Source: an uncultured Pelagibacteraceae bacterium
GTDB taxonomy: Bacteria > Pseudomonadota > Alphaproteobacteria > Pelagibacterales > Pelagibacteraceae
Direction of reading: 5' to 3'
NCBI GenBank assembly: GCA_902594605.1
Contig: CACJMR010000001.1
Span: 1 to 64,000 of the forward strand
Length of the DNA: 64,000 nucleotides
This document shows, in pieces, positions 17,382-27,199 of the stretch. The number at the start of each line of letters is the position of its first letter. Position 1 is the stretch's first letter. Below the pieces are notes generated by a model. That model was not told where the DNA came from, ran no database searches, and worked only from the letters and a program-made list of their open reading frames with translations. The position numbers and the translations under genes are program-made.

Positions 17382-18164
17382 TTATTTTATATCTGGAGTA
17401 CAAATAGGTCTCTTTTTATCTTTGTTTATAAATTCTATTATTTCATTAACCAATTCATTTCTTTTAAACTCAATATTTAAATTTTTTAAATTTTCACTTA
17501 GATTTTCTGTTTTAAATATATCCTTGTAAGCTTCTGTTAGACAAATTATATCTTTATTTGATTTATTTATTCTTCTTAAACCGACTATATTAATACCATT
17601 TAAAATATTTCTATTACCTGTAGATAAACCATATGGTATTATATCTCTTGATACACCAGTCATGCCACCAATCATCGCCATTTTACCTATTCTTGTAAAT
17701 TGATGTACCCCACAGTTTCCTCCAAGAATAACATTATCATCAATTACAGCATGTCCAGCTATAGCTGCATTGTTTGCAATTACAATTTTATTTCCTAATC
17801 TACAATCATGAGCTATGTGTGATCCTATCATTAATAAATTGTAATTACCTACAATTGTAGTCCCTCCTCCTTGGACTGTACCTGGATTAATAGTTACGTA
17901 TTCTCTAATGATATTGTTGTTTCCAATAATTAAACTCGTTTTTTCTCCTTTATATTTCATATCCTGAGGATCGTTTCCAATCGAGGCGAATGGGTAAATT
18001 TTATTATTTGTACCAATTTTTGTATGACCTACTATGCTAACATGAGATTGGATTTCTGTATTATCTCCAATTACTACTTCAGGTCCAATAATTGAATAAG
18101 CTCCAATTTTAACATTCTTTGAAATAATTGCTTTTGGATCTATTATTGCGGTTTGATGAATCAT
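17382..18164 (-). CDS. lpxA: UDP-N-acetylglucosamine acyltransferase
   Basis: 260 residues. The N-terminal two thirds form a left-handed beta-helix of hexapeptide repeats (I-G-x-N/D pattern), and the catalytic His lies in LLMIGSHIAHDCRLGN near residue 120. The C-terminal helical part includes LRRINKSN. It starts lipid A synthesis by O-acylating UDP-GlcNAc. It overlaps lpxD by 4 bases. Confidence 0.96.
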   Translation of the reverse strand: MIHQTAIIDPKAIISKNVKIGAYSIIGPEVVIGDNTEIQSHVSIVGHTKIGTNNKIYPFASIGNDPQDMKYKGEKTSLIIGNNNIIREYVTINPGTVQGGGTTIVGNYNLLMIGSHIAHDCRLGNKIVIANNAAIAGHAVIDDNVILGGNCGVHQFTRIGKMAMIGGMTGVSRDIIPYGLSTGNRNILNGINIVGLRRINKSNKDIICLTEAYKDIFKTENLSENLKNLNIEFKRNELVNEIIEFINKDKKRPICTPDIK

Positions 18165-19141
18165 TTAATTTTCCTTAAAAAATCTCTAATATTTTTTGCT
18201 GGATAACCCATTACTTTTGAATTATCTGGGATATCTTTGATTACTCCGCTACCTCCACCAATTTCTACATTACTTCCAATTTTTAAATGACCTGATATAC
18301 CCGCTTGGCCACCTATTTTTACATTATCGCCAATTATAGAACTTCCAGCAATACCTACTTGACCTGCGATAATTGTATTTTCTCCTATCCTCACATTATG
18401 AGCAATATGAATTTGATTATCTAAAAATGAATTTTTTCCAATTATTGTGTTGGACATTGAGCCTCTATCTATAGTAGAGCCACAACCGACTTCACAGTTA
18501 TCTTCAATTATAACTATACCAATATGAGGATATCTCAAATTTTTAATTTTGTTTGGAAAAAAACCAAATCCATGTTTACCTATAACGCAACTATCTAAAA
18601 TATTTACATTATTTTTAATAAATGTGTTTCTAATTATAACATTGGATCCAATAGAGCAACTGTGTCCAATTATTACATTTTTTTCTATAATTGTGTTGTG
18701 TCCTATAAAACAATTAGAGCCTATTGAAACATTTTCTCCAACTAAAACATTTTTTCCAAAAGTCACATTATCCTTAAACTTGGTTTCACTTATGTTTTTT
18801 ACTGTGTTATCAAAATTATCATTAATAGAATTTGGATAAAATTTTGAGGTTATTTGTGCAATAGAAACCAACACATTTTTCACAATTATTGGTAAACAAG
18901 TATTTGGTAATTTGTGTTTTAAATTTGCTGTGGTTACACAAAATGATGCTTTTGTATCATTTGCAATTTTTTCATATTTTTTTGAGTGAAAAAAAGTAAG
19001 ATCATTATTTTGAGCAGATATTAAATCTTTAACATCATTGATTTGGTGATCTGTGAAATTTTTTTTATCATTTATGTTTAAGGTATTCAATATTTCAGAT
19101 AATTTAAATGGTCCTTTATTTTGAAAAAAAATATTTTTCAT
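18161..19141 (-). CDS. lpxD: UDP-3-O-acylglucosamine N-acyltransferase
   Basis: 326 residues. An N-terminal uridine-binding domain is followed by a long run of hexapeptide repeats. The catalytic His region is NQIHIAHNVRIGENTIIAGQ near residue 235, then GQAGISGHLKIG and GYPAKNIRDFLRK at the end. It performs the second acylation of lipid A synthesis. Here lpxD lies between fabZ and lpxA, whereas bamA-lpxD-fabZ-lpxA is the more usual order. A 52-base AT-rich gap separates it from fabZ. Confidence 0.95.
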   Translation of the reverse strand: MKNIFFQNKGPFKLSEILNTLNINDKKNFTDHQINDVKDLISAQNNDLTFFHSKKYEKIANDTKASFCVTTANLKHKLPNTCLPIIVKNVLVSIAQITSKFYPNSINDNFDNTVKNISETKFKDNVTFGKNVLVGENVSIGSNCFIGHNTIIEKNVIIGHSCSIGSNVIIRNTFIKNNVNILDSCVIGKHGFGFFPNKIKNLRYPHIGIVIIEDNCEVGCGSTIDRGSMSNTIIGKNSFLDNQIHIAHNVRIGENTIIAGQVGIAGSSIIGDNVKIGGQAGISGHLKIGSNVEIGGGSGVIKDIPDNSKVMGYPAKNIRDFLRKIK

Positions 19142-19193
19142 TAATGCTTTTTAACAAAGCAAATTTAAATAAGTTATCAACAATTATTGCTAT

Positions 19194-19640
19194 TTATTTC
19201 TTATCAACAATCGTAGCAGACCAAATTGCATCAGCCATTTTTTTACTATTTACGAACGCTTCACCTTTATATTTCCAAACTCTACCATGCGATCTAATAG
19301 CTTCAATCTTTAATTCTAATTCACAATCAGGTATTACCGGATTTCTAAATCTTGCTTTTTCAACTCCCATTAAAAAAACTAACTTATCCTCATATGTTGA
19401 TTTATCTAAACCATGAGCAGTTAATGCGGCAGCAGCTTGACCAAAAGATTCGACAATTAAAACACCAGGCATAACAGGATTATCAGGAAAATGACCTTGA
19501 ACAAAAAAACTGTTCTTTCTTACTTTTACTAATGCTGTTGCAGAAAATAATTTTTTTATATCATACAGCTCGTCAATTAATAACATTGGTTCTCTATGAG
19601 GTAATAGTTCTCTTATTTGAGATTTATCGAGTTTTATCAT
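19194..19640 (-). CDS. fabZ: 3-hydroxyacyl-ACP dehydratase FabZ
   Basis: 148 residues, hot-dog fold. The catalytic His is in LLPHREPMLLID and the catalytic Glu in PGVLIVESFGQAAAAL. It dehydrates 3-hydroxyacyl-ACP in fatty acid elongation. It also competes with LpxA/LpxD for hydroxyacyl-ACP, which explains its place in the lipid A block. It abuts the ompH-like gene with no spacer. Confidence 0.95.
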   Translation of the reverse strand: MIKLDKSQIRELLPHREPMLLIDELYDIKKLFSATALVKVRKNSFFVQGHFPDNPVMPGVLIVESFGQAAAALTAHGLDKSTYEDKLVFLMGVEKARFRNPVIPDCELELKIEAIRSHGRVWKYKGEAFVNSKKMADAIWSATIVDKK

Positions 19641-20144
19641 TTACTTTATATTTGAATTAACTATTTCTAAAATATCCTGTGTTATATCATAACTATTTTT
19701 TCCAATTAATATATTTTTTTTATCCAAAACAATATTTATGGATTTTTCTTCAACATAATTTGATATTAATGGATTAATTAATTGCAATAATGATGCTATT
19801 TCTTTTTTTTTAAATTTATTAAATTCATTTGTTAATTGATTTTTTTCATTTCTGAATTTTAATATTTTATCTTGTAACACTTTAATTTTATTATTTAACT
19901 CAGTTTTAGAAAGAATATTTTTTTTATTTTCAATTTCTGTTTCTAGTTTTTTAAGTTCTTTTTCTTTATTTTGAAGAAGTAAAATATTATCTTTATTTAT
20001 TTTATCTAATTCTTTAATTAAAATTTTTCCTTGATTAGAATTTGATAAGATATAATCAATATCTAGGAAAGCAATTTTGTCATTAGCAAAAACAAATTGA
20101 GGAATTATTAATAAAATAATGCATATTTTAAAAGCTGATTTCAT
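19641..20144 (-). CDS. OmpH/Skp-type periplasmic outer-membrane protein chaperone
   Basis: 167 residues: a signal peptide (about residues 1-20, ending FVFA), then KIAFLDIDYILSNSNQGK as in the Skp/OmpH N-terminus, then a long Lys/Glu/Leu-rich coiled coil (about residues 45-115) and a short C-terminal strand region. Skp-type trimers hold unfolded outer-membrane proteins in the periplasm. It lies 7 bases downstream of bamA, its functional partner and usual neighbour. Confidence 0.87.
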   Translation of the reverse strand: MKSAFKICIILLIIPQFVFANDKIAFLDIDYILSNSNQGKILIKELDKINKDNILLLQNKEKELKKLETEIENKKNILSKTELNNKIKVLQDKILKFRNEKNQLTNEFNKFKKKEIASLLQLINPLISNYVEEKSINIVLDKKNILIGKNSYDITQDILEIVNSNIK

Positions 20145-20151
20145 TAACTTA

Positions 20152-22398
20152 TTAAAAAGTTGTTCCTAAATTAAATCTAAAACTTTCAGTAACATCCTCG
20201 GTAGCCTTGCTAAGCGGATGAGCTAATGAAAAATTTAAAGGCCCAACCGGTGTGTACCAATCAATACCTACACCAATTGAGCTTCTAACTTTAGAATTAT
20301 CTAATGCTGAGTTATAATCAACTCCCCATACATTTGCGATATCAAGAAAAAAGACAAAATCAGCGTTCTGATAGTTTGGTAAAATTTGTGGCAATGTTGA
20401 GTTAATATTAATTGCAGATAAAAAATTTCCACCTACATAATCATTTCCATCTTTAGGCCCAACTTTAGCAAACTCGAAACCTCTTAAATAGCTTGAGGGC
20501 ACAAATAATCGCTCTGAAAGTTTAACATCATTATCTTTTAACGAATTAGCTGACTTTAACAAAACAGATATAGAAGAAATATTATCATCATAAAGTTCAG
20601 TAAAAAATTTATAATTATAACTATTTGTCAAAGTATAATTTTCACTTACTACCGGTAATTCTATGGAGTAAATACTTCTAAAACCATCTGATGTTTGAAA
20701 TCTCTGATTTCTTTTGTCATAATCAAAATTAAGTTTTAAAAATCCATCAAAATAATTTCCTTCTTGAGTTTTTTGTCTAGCAGATGCAGTACTATCGGTC
20801 TCTAGTTTTTCATACGAGATTGAGCTTCCTAAAAATAAATACAAATCATCATAATATTCAAATCTTGTTCCAAATGATAAGCCTGTTTTATTTGTTTTGT
20901 AACCTGAATTAGTTAATCTATTGGTTTCAGTGGCTAAAATATCAAGATTTACTGATTTATTTGAATTTTTATAATTTGGATTAACAACTGAAAATTTTCC
21001 TTTTATAGTTTCAGCACTTAAATTTAAATTTGCATCTAGACCAATACCATTACCTAAAAAATTATTTTCTTTTACACCAAATAATAATGAACCACCAGAG
21101 GTTCCAAATCCTGCTCCAGCCATTATTTCTCCTGTAGGTTTTTCTTCAACAGATATATTTATTATTTTGGTATTACTATCTGATCCAGGAAGTATTTCGC
21201 TCTCCACCTTTCTAAAAAAATTTAAACTCTTAATATTATTTATTGATTTAGTTTCTAAAATTTTATTAAAAGGATCACCTTCATCAATGAGTAATTGATT
21301 TCTTATTACATTTTCAGATGTAACATTGTTTCCTAAAATATTTATTTTTTCTATAAATATTTTAGTATCTTCAAAAATATTAAAAGATAAATTTAGTGAA
21401 TTGGAAACTAAATTTTCTTCGACCGCAGCATTAATTGATTCAAACTGCTCACTTAGTACTACTTTATCAATTTTTTCTAAAATATTTTCAATTTTTTTTA
21501 TAGAGTAAACTTCACCATTTAAATTATTTAATTCATTTTGAATATCTTTAAAATTATTTTCATCATAATCGTTTGGTAAATTTAAATCTAAATCACCAAA
21601 AAAAATTTTAGGTCCTGAATTTATATTATAAATGAGCTCAAATTCATTTTCATTAATCAATTTAGCAAAAGAAGAATTAATTTTTACTGAGTAATATCCT
21701 TTATTCAAATAAAAATTTTTAAGTAATCTTTTATCAATATTTATAATTTCTTCATTTAGATATTTTTTTCCTGATAAAAATTTCCAAAATTTAAATTCTT
21801 CACTTACTATTATGTTTAATAGTTTTTTATTTTTAAATTTCTTATCTCCAATAAATGAGATTTTTTTAATTTTTGACTTTTCTCCTAAAACTACATCTAT
21901 AATTACATCAATTCTATTATCAGAAAGATCTTTCTTATAAATATCAACTTTAGAGAAAAAATAACCCATTTTTCTTAGTGTGGATGTAATTTCTAACTTA
22001 TCTTGGATTAAATATATTTCATTATAAGGAGTTCTTTCCTTCAATTTTAATGATTTAAGTAATGACTTTTTTATTGTATCAGATTTAAGTCCCTTAAATT
22101 TTACATTATAAACTAATGGGTTTTCAATTACATTAATATTTAAAACATTGTTATTTATTGATACGTTAATAGTACTAAAATAATCTGTATCATATAAATT
22201 TTTCAATACTTCATTAATTGTATTTTCATTAACATCATCGTTAACATTTACCTTTGAGAATAATTTGATTGTTTCTGTTGGTATTCTATCATTGCCAGTT
22301 ATATTAATTTTTTTAACTACTTCAGAATAAACAGAGGTAAATAAAAATAGTGAAAAAAATAATGATATGAAAAACTGTTGAAGTATTTGCTTAAACAT
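20152..22398 (-). CDS. bamA: Outer-membrane assembly factor BamA
   Basis: 748 residues: signal peptide (to about residue 25), then a series of POTRA domains (about 26-350), then the Omp85 barrel. The GEIMAGAGFGTSGG stretch marks the barrel start, SSYLRGFEFAKVGP corresponds to the conserved loop 6 motif, and the protein ends with a barrel beta-signal and terminal Phe (FRFNLGTTF). It inserts beta-barrel proteins into the outer membrane. rseP, usually between dxr and bamA, is absent; only 6 bases separate the two genes. Confidence 0.95.
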   Translation of the reverse strand: MFKQILQQFFISLFFSLFLFTSVYSEVVKKINITGNDRIPTETIKLFSKVNVNDDVNENTINEVLKNLYDTDYFSTINVSINNNVLNINVIENPLVYNVKFKGLKSDTIKKSLLKSLKLKERTPYNEIYLIQDKLEITSTLRKMGYFFSKVDIYKKDLSDNRIDVIIDVVLGEKSKIKKISFIGDKKFKNKKLLNIIVSEEFKFWKFLSGKKYLNEEIINIDKRLLKNFYLNKGYYSVKINSSFAKLINENEFELIYNINSGPKIFFGDLDLNLPNDYDENNFKDIQNELNNLNGEVYSIKKIENILEKIDKVVLSEQFESINAAVEENLVSNSLNLSFNIFEDTKIFIEKINILGNNVTSENVIRNQLLIDEGDPFNKILETKSINNIKSLNFFRKVESEILPGSDSNTKIINISVEEKPTGEIMAGAGFGTSGGSLLFGVKENNFLGNGIGLDANLNLSAETIKGKFSVVNPNYKNSNKSVNLDILATETNRLTNSGYKTNKTGLSFGTRFEYYDDLYLFLGSSISYEKLETDSTASARQKTQEGNYFDGFLKLNFDYDKRNQRFQTSDGFRSIYSIELPVVSENYTLTNSYNYKFFTELYDDNISSISVLLKSANSLKDNDVKLSERLFVPSSYLRGFEFAKVGPKDGNDYVGGNFLSAININSTLPQILPNYQNADFVFFLDIANVWGVDYNSALDNSKVRSSIGVGIDWYTPVGPLNFSLAHPLSKATEDVTESFRFNLGTTF

Positions 22399-22404
22399 AT
22401 TGTC

Positions 22405-23568
22405 TTATATACTTAAAGTATTTAATTTTAAACGAACATATTTACTTAATTCAATAATATCCTGAATTTTATTCGGTTTTATACTCTTATATTTTTGAAA
22501 TTCTTTAGTTTTAAGTAATTTCATAATTTTTGGAGTAATTTGATTAAATTCAATTTTTTTATTTAAAAATCGTTTAACTAATTCATCATTTAAGGTGACC
22601 AATATAGTTTCAAATAGAGATGTCATTTCAGGTAACTGATTTAAAATTCTGATTGAGGGAAATTTTTTTGAACTAATTAATTTTAATTCTAGGTTATTTA
22701 GTTTTTTGAAATTTATTAATCTAGAAGAAATTGTTTTGTTTGTTGAATTGTATAAAGTATTAAAAATAGGGATTTTCATAGATGTATCGTGTGCCAGAAT
22801 TTTAATAATTCCATTTTTAAATTTAATTATAGCATGGATGTATGATTTAGGATGAATTAAAATTGATATTTTTTTATACGAAATATTAAAGATATTTTTA
22901 GTCTCTATAACCTCAAAAACCTTATTCATCATTGTAGCTGAATCAATTGAAATTTTTTTTCCCATTTTCCAATTTGGATGTTTTAACGCATGTTTAATTT
23001 TTACATTTTTAATTTCATTTTTTGTCTTCTTTAAAAATGGGCCACCAGATGCTGTGATATAAATTTTTTCTATTTTACTATTAAATTTAGAATTTAAAAT
23101 CTCCCAAATAGAGAAATGTTCTGAGTCTACAGGTATAAAAATAGTTTTATGCTTTAAAATTTCTTTTTTAATTAAATTCCAGCCACAAATTATCGCTTCT
23201 TTATTAGCTATAGCAATTTTTTTTGTGAATTTAATAACCTTAATTGTTGGTAACAATCCTTCAAGACCAACAATTGAGGACATAGTATAATCTATCTTGG
23301 TTTTTAAAATCTTATCAAGACAATTAAAATCATTGTAAATTCTAATAGAATTTTTTCTACATAAATTTTTCGCTTTTAAGTAATTATCAAAATCATTAAT
23401 TATAATATTTTTAACGTTGAATTTTTTTGCTTGCTTAATTACAAGTTTGTAATTTTTATTTGCTGTAAGAAGTTTAATTTCAAAAGTTTTTGTATCTTTT
23501 TCAATAATTTTTAATAATGTTTTTCCTATTGAGCCAGTTGATCCTAAAATAACAACCTTTTTTTTCAT
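22405..23568 (-). CDS. dxr: 1-deoxy-D-xylulose-5-phosphate reductoisomerase
   Basis: 387 residues. NADPH-binding ILGSTGSIGKTLLKII at the N-terminus, then IANKEAIICG, the metal and substrate site in PVDSEHFSIWEIL, ITASGGPF, KHPNWKMGKKISIDSATM and HPKSYIHAI. It converts DXP to MEP, the committed step of the isoprenoid pathway that ispDF also serves. It overlaps cdsA by 4 bases. Confidence 0.96.
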   Translation of the reverse strand: MKKKVVILGSTGSIGKTLLKIIEKDTKTFEIKLLTANKNYKLVIKQAKKFNVKNIIINDFDNYLKAKNLCRKNSIRIYNDFNCLDKILKTKIDYTMSSIVGLEGLLPTIKVIKFTKKIAIANKEAIICGWNLIKKEILKHKTIFIPVDSEHFSIWEILNSKFNSKIEKIYITASGGPFLKKTKNEIKNVKIKHALKHPNWKMGKKISIDSATMMNKVFEVIETKNIFNISYKKISILIHPKSYIHAIIKFKNGIIKILAHDTSMKIPIFNTLYNSTNKTISSRLINFKKLNNLELKLISSKKFPSIRILNQLPEMTSLFETILVTLNDELVKRFLNKKIEFNQITPKIMKLLKTKEFQKYKSIKPNKIQDIIELSKYVRLKLNTLSI

Positions 23569-24251
23569 AAACTATAACCTGATATCAAGATGTGATATGT
23601 AAAAAATCCAAATGGAATCGCAAATATTATACCATCAACTCTATCTAAAATACCGCCGTGACCTGGCAGTATATTTCCAGTATCTTTAACTTTTGCCTTT
23701 CTTTTTAAGTACGAAACTAATAGATCTCCTATTTGACAGAATACTGACATCATAATTAACCAAATAAATATTGTGAAGTAGTTTTCAAATGAAACTAAAT
23801 ATTTATCTGTTTTTAAAAAAAATAATGCAAATAAAGATGAACCTATAATTGTAAAAATAATTGAGCCTATAGATCCCGATATTGTTTTGTTTGGACTTAT
23901 TTTGGTTAATTTTGGGCCACCTACTAATTTACCAAAAACATAACCACCAATATCTGAACAAAAACATGTTACAAAAAAAATTAAAACTATTTCTTCACCG
24001 TGTTCAAGTCTTATTCGTATTAAAAGAAAATAAAGAAAATATAAATATAAAGCTATCAAAATGTTTAGATTTAACTTTATAACTTTGTTATTATAAGCCT
24101 TATCTAAAAGATTATAAAATTCAAAAAAACATAATAGTGAAAGAATTATAACTAAAATTTTCCAGCTATTTTCATTATAAAAAAGACCTAAACATAATAT
24201 TATAATTAATACTGATGAGGTTATTGATCTCTTTATTAAATTACCAAACAT
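23565..24251 (-). CDS. cdsA: Phosphatidate cytidylyltransferase (CDP-diglyceride synthase)
   Basis: 228 residues, with about six predicted transmembrane helices. The CdsA signature covers the C-terminus: GDLLVSYLKRKAKVKD, then LPGHGGILDRVDGI; a FCSDIGGYVFGKLVGG segment lies upstream. It makes CDP-diacylglycerol from phosphatidate and CTP, upstream of PgpA's substrate. It is somewhat shorter than typical CdsA because the N-terminal membrane region is reduced. It overlaps uppS by one base. Confidence 0.93.
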   Translation of the reverse strand: MFGNLIKRSITSSVLIIILCLGLFYNENSWKILVIILSLLCFFEFYNLLDKAYNNKVIKLNLNILIALYLYFLYFLLIRIRLEHGEEIVLIFFVTCFCSDIGGYVFGKLVGGPKLTKISPNKTISGSIGSIIFTIIGSSLFALFFLKTDKYLVSFENYFTIFIWLIMMSVFCQIGDLLVSYLKRKAKVKDTGNILPGHGGILDRVDGIIFAIPFGFFTYHILISGYSL

Positions 24252-24925
24252 TAAATATTTCCAAAGTTTCTTTTTATTGATTTGAATTTATCCAAAATTT
24301 TATAATAATCGTTTTTATTAAAATCTGGCCATAACTTCTTTTCAAAAAAAATTTCAGAATATGCTAACTGCCACAACAAAAAATTACTTAATCTATTAGT
24401 GTTACCAGTTCTTATAAGTAGATCGGGATCTGGTATATTTTTTGTTTGCAAATGTTTGATAAAATTGCGTTCGTTTACTTTTGCTTTTGTTTTTTGCATA
24501 CCCTTAAAGGCTTCTAATAATTCAATCTTTGAACCGTAGTTTAAAGCTAAATTAATTTGCAAATTTTCATTATTTAAAGTTTTTTTCTCAGCTAAATTTA
24601 ATAGTTTATTTAAATTTTTAGAAAAATTTCTACTACCAATAAATTTTAGTTTAATATTTCGTTTATGTAAACTTTCTAACTGGTTTTTAAGAAAATCTTC
24701 TAACAAATTAAATAGATATACAACCTCTTTTTTTGGTCTCTTCCAATTTTCTGTAGAAAAAGCAAACAAAGTAAGAAACTTTATTTTTTTTTTCATAGAA
24801 GCTTTAATTATTTTTTCTACAGTTTTTAATCCAGCCTTATGTCCAGCATTTCTTGATTTTTTATTTTTTAAACCCCATCTCCCATTACCGTCCATGATAA
24901 TGGCTACATGATTTATTGGGTTCAT
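24251..24925 (-). CDS. uppS: Undecaprenyl (isoprenyl) diphosphate synthase
   Basis: 224 residues, cis-prenyltransferase fold. The signature AIIMDGNGRWGLK is at the N-terminus with NAGHKAG following; LTLFAFSTENWKRP and PDLLIRTGNTNRLSNFLLWQ complete the set. It builds the undecaprenyl carrier for peptidoglycan and LPS from isopentenyl diphosphate. It overlaps frr by 4 bases, as in many bacteria. Confidence 0.95.
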   Translation of the reverse strand: MNPINHVAIIMDGNGRWGLKNKKSRNAGHKAGLKTVEKIIKASMKKKIKFLTLFAFSTENWKRPKKEVVYLFNLLEDFLKNQLESLHKRNIKLKFIGSRNFSKNLNKLLNLAEKKTLNNENLQINLALNYGSKIELLEAFKGMQKTKAKVNERNFIKHLQTKNIPDPDLLIRTGNTNRLSNFLLWQLAYSEIFFEKKLWPDFNKNDYYKILDKFKSIKRNFGNI

Positions 24926-25473
24926 ATTGTCATTATTTCTTTTTCTTTAGAAGAAACTTTATCTTCAACTAGCTTTATGTGTTCATCAGTAATTAATTGA
25001 ATTTTTTTTTCATGAATTTTTTCATCATCTTCACCAATTTCTTTAGATTTTAATAACTTTTTTAGATCCTCATTTGCTTCTCTACGTATATTTCGAATTG
25101 AAACTTTACACTTTTCACCAATTGATTTAATCAGTTTTTTTAATTCTGCTCTACGCTCCTCATTTAATTCTGGCACAGGCAATCTTATTAATTGTCCGTC
25201 TACTTGTGGATTTAATCCTAAGTCTGACTTTTGAATAGCTGCATCAACCAATGGCACATTGTTAGCATCCCATACCTGAATGTTAATCATTCTTGGTTCG
25301 GGTGTAGTAATACTTCCCACTTGATTAATGGGCATCTGCTGTCCATATACCTCAACTTTAATAAGATCAAGCATAGAAGCATTAGCTCTTCCAGTTCTAA
25401 GAGAAGATAGCTCCTTAGAGAAGACCTCTATGGCTTTATCCATTTTGAGGCTGTATGATTTTTCATCAAACAT
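24922..25473 (-). CDS. frr: Ribosome recycling factor
   Basis: 183 residues, normal length, with SLRTGRANASMLD, the INQVGSITTPEPRM stretch and the conserved VSIRNIRREAN near residue 130. It splits post-termination ribosomes together with EF-G. Its start lies immediately next to the tsf stop; the usual intervening pyrH is missing. Confidence 0.96.
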   Translation of the reverse strand: MFDEKSYSLKMDKAIEVFSKELSSLRTGRANASMLDLIKVEVYGQQMPINQVGSITTPEPRMINIQVWDANNVPLVDAAIQKSDLGLNPQVDGQLIRLPVPELNEERRAELKKLIKSIGEKCKVSIRNIRREANEDLKKLLKSKEIGEDDEKIHEKKIQLITDEHIKLVEDKVSSKEKEIMTI

Positions 25474-26325
25474 TTATTCTCCTATTTTAATTCTATAGAA
25501 TTCTTTAATTTTTAAGTCTGCTATAGAAAGTTCTTTAATTACATCTTTAACTTTTTTCTTGGGTTCCATCACCCATGCTTGTGTTAAAAGTGCGTTTTCC
25601 TCTTTAAACTTATTCATTTTGCCTAAGCTAATTTTTTTTGCAATATCCTCTGGTTTACCTGAATTTTTTAATTCTTCAGTTACTAATTGCTGTTCTTTAT
25701 CAATAATTTCTTGATCTATTAAATTAGAGTCTAAGGCCAGTGGATTTGATGCTGCAATGTGCATAGACAATTGTTTACCAAAATTTTTAATTGTTTCTGA
25801 GTTATCCTTTGTATCTAAAGATACCATAACAGCTAACTTTGCTACATTATCTTTTACAACAGTATGAAGGTAATGATTATTTATACCATTATTATTTTCT
25901 AATGTCTTCGCTTTTCCAATTGTAATTTTTTCACCAATTTTTGCAATTAATGCAACAAGATTGTCATCAACTGTTTGACCATTTTTCATTTTAGATGATT
26001 TTAGTTCGTCAATGTTTGAATTATTTAGATTGTTTAATTCACTTAACTCTTTTACAAAAGTAATAAAATCATCGTTTTTAGCAACAAAATCTGTTTCACA
26101 ATTTACTTCAATAACTGATGTTTTATTTTCATCTCCAGTAACCACAACAACTCCCTCCTTAGCATCTCTGGACATTTTTTTTGAAGCTTTTGAAATTCCT
26201 TTAACTCTAAGTATCTCTATAGCTTTATCAATATCTCCATTTGACTCTTTTATTGCAAGATTACAATCTTTAAAACCAGCTCCTGTGGCTTCTCTAAGTT
26301 TTTTTACTTTTTCAATATCAGTCAT
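25474..26325 (-). CDS. tsf: Elongation factor Ts
   Basis: 283 residues. The N-terminal UBA-like domain carries [15 protein letters not shown] and the core carries [17 protein letters not shown], the region contacting EF-Tu. It exchanges GDP for GTP on EF-Tu. It overlaps the rpsB stop by one base and is presumably under the rpsB leader's control. Confidence 0.96.
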   Translation of the reverse strand: MTDIEKVKKLREATGAGFKDCNLAIKESNGDIDKAIEILRVKGISKASKKMSRDAKEGVVVVTGDENKTSVIEVNCETDFVAKNDDFITFVKELSELNNLNNSNIDELKSSKMKNGQTVDDNLVALIAKIGEKITIGKAKTLENNNGINNHYLHTVVKDNVAKLAVMVSLDTKDNSETIKNFGKQLSMHIAASNPLALDSNLIDQEIIDKEQQLVTEELKNSGKPEDIAKKISLGKMNKFKEENALLTQAWVMEPKKKVKDVIKELSIADLKIKEFYRIKIGE

Positions 26326-27149
26326 TAATTAAGTTTCTCCTTATCTTTTTCTTTATTGGAAAATTTTTTATCCAATTTTTCTCTATCCAATTCTTGAACT
26401 GTTTTTGTTTTATCATTAGATTTAGTTTCTTTAGTTATATTCTTTTTAATTTCTGACGAAGGTATTGTTTTTTTTGCACTAACAATCGTTTCTTTAATCA
26501 GGTTACAATAAAGATCAATAGCTCTTCTAGCATCATCATTTCCAGGAATAGGATAGTCGATATTATCTGGATTAGAATTACTATCTAAAATAGCAATTAT
26601 TGGTATTCCCAATTTAGCAGACTCAGCTATAGCTAAAGATTCATAATTTGTATCTATAACAAATACTAAATCTGGAACTTTTTTCATTTCTGATATACCA
26701 CCTAAAGATCTTTGTAGCTTATCTTTTTTAACACTCATTTTTAAAAGTTCTTTTTTAGTAAAACCTCTATTTTCTGCAACTAAATCAGTTTCTAACTTTT
26801 TTAATTTTTTGATCGAGTTTGAAATAGTTCCCCAGTTAGTTAACATACCTCCTAGCCATCTATAATTAACAAAATATTGATCTGTTTCTTTTGCTACCTC
26901 AGCTATGGCTTCAGATGCTTGTTTTTTTGTAGATACAAATAAAATTTTTCCATTATTTGATATAGTTTCATAAACTTTTTCTAGAGCTACCTTGGTTAAT
27001 TCTAGGGTTTGAGTTAAGTCTATAATGTGAATTGAGTCTCTTTTTCCAAAAATATATTTTTTCATTTTTGGATTCCATCTCAAAGTTTTATGCCCAAGAT
27101 GAACGCCTGCTTCTAATAATTGTTGTATTGTAACGTTAGGTATTTTCAT
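26325..27149 (-). CDS. rpsB: Small ribosomal subunit protein S2
   Basis: 274 residues. S2 signatures are present: [19 protein letters not shown] at the N-terminus, [14 protein letters not shown], and PDLVFVIDT. The last ~45 residues form a highly charged Lys/Glu/Asp-rich tail beyond the usual S2 core. It binds the 30S subunit late in assembly and typically represses its own operon through the mRNA leader, for which a candidate lies directly upstream. Confidence 0.97.
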   Translation of the reverse strand: MKIPNVTIQQLLEAGVHLGHKTLRWNPKMKKYIFGKRDSIHIIDLTQTLELTKVALEKVYETISNNGKILFVSTKKQASEAIAEVAKETDQYFVNYRWLGGMLTNWGTISNSIKKLKKLETDLVAENRGFTKKELLKMSVKKDKLQRSLGGISEMKKVPDLVFVIDTNYESLAIAESAKLGIPIIAILDSNSNPDNIDYPIPGNDDARRAIDLYCNLIKETIVSAKKTIPSSEIKKNITKETKSNDKTKTVQELDREKLDKKFSNKEKDKEKLN

Positions 27150-27199
27150 ATTTATTCCCGGTTAAGCCACCACAGTAATTTCCTATAAAGGACCGGAGG
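27150..27199 (-). promoter_or_regulatory. rpsB mRNA leader, candidate S2 autoregulatory RNA
   Basis: In the coding direction the 50 bases before the rpsB start are distinctly GC-richer than their surroundings. They can fold with an outer CCGG/CCGG pairing (27193-27196 with 27158-27161) enclosing a TCCT/AGGA hairpin (27181-27192) and an unpaired GTGGTGGC segment. A structured S2 leader upstream of rpsB has been described for Candidatus Pelagibacter (from memory). Position, size and composition fit; the exact consensus was not compared. Confidence 0.65.
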
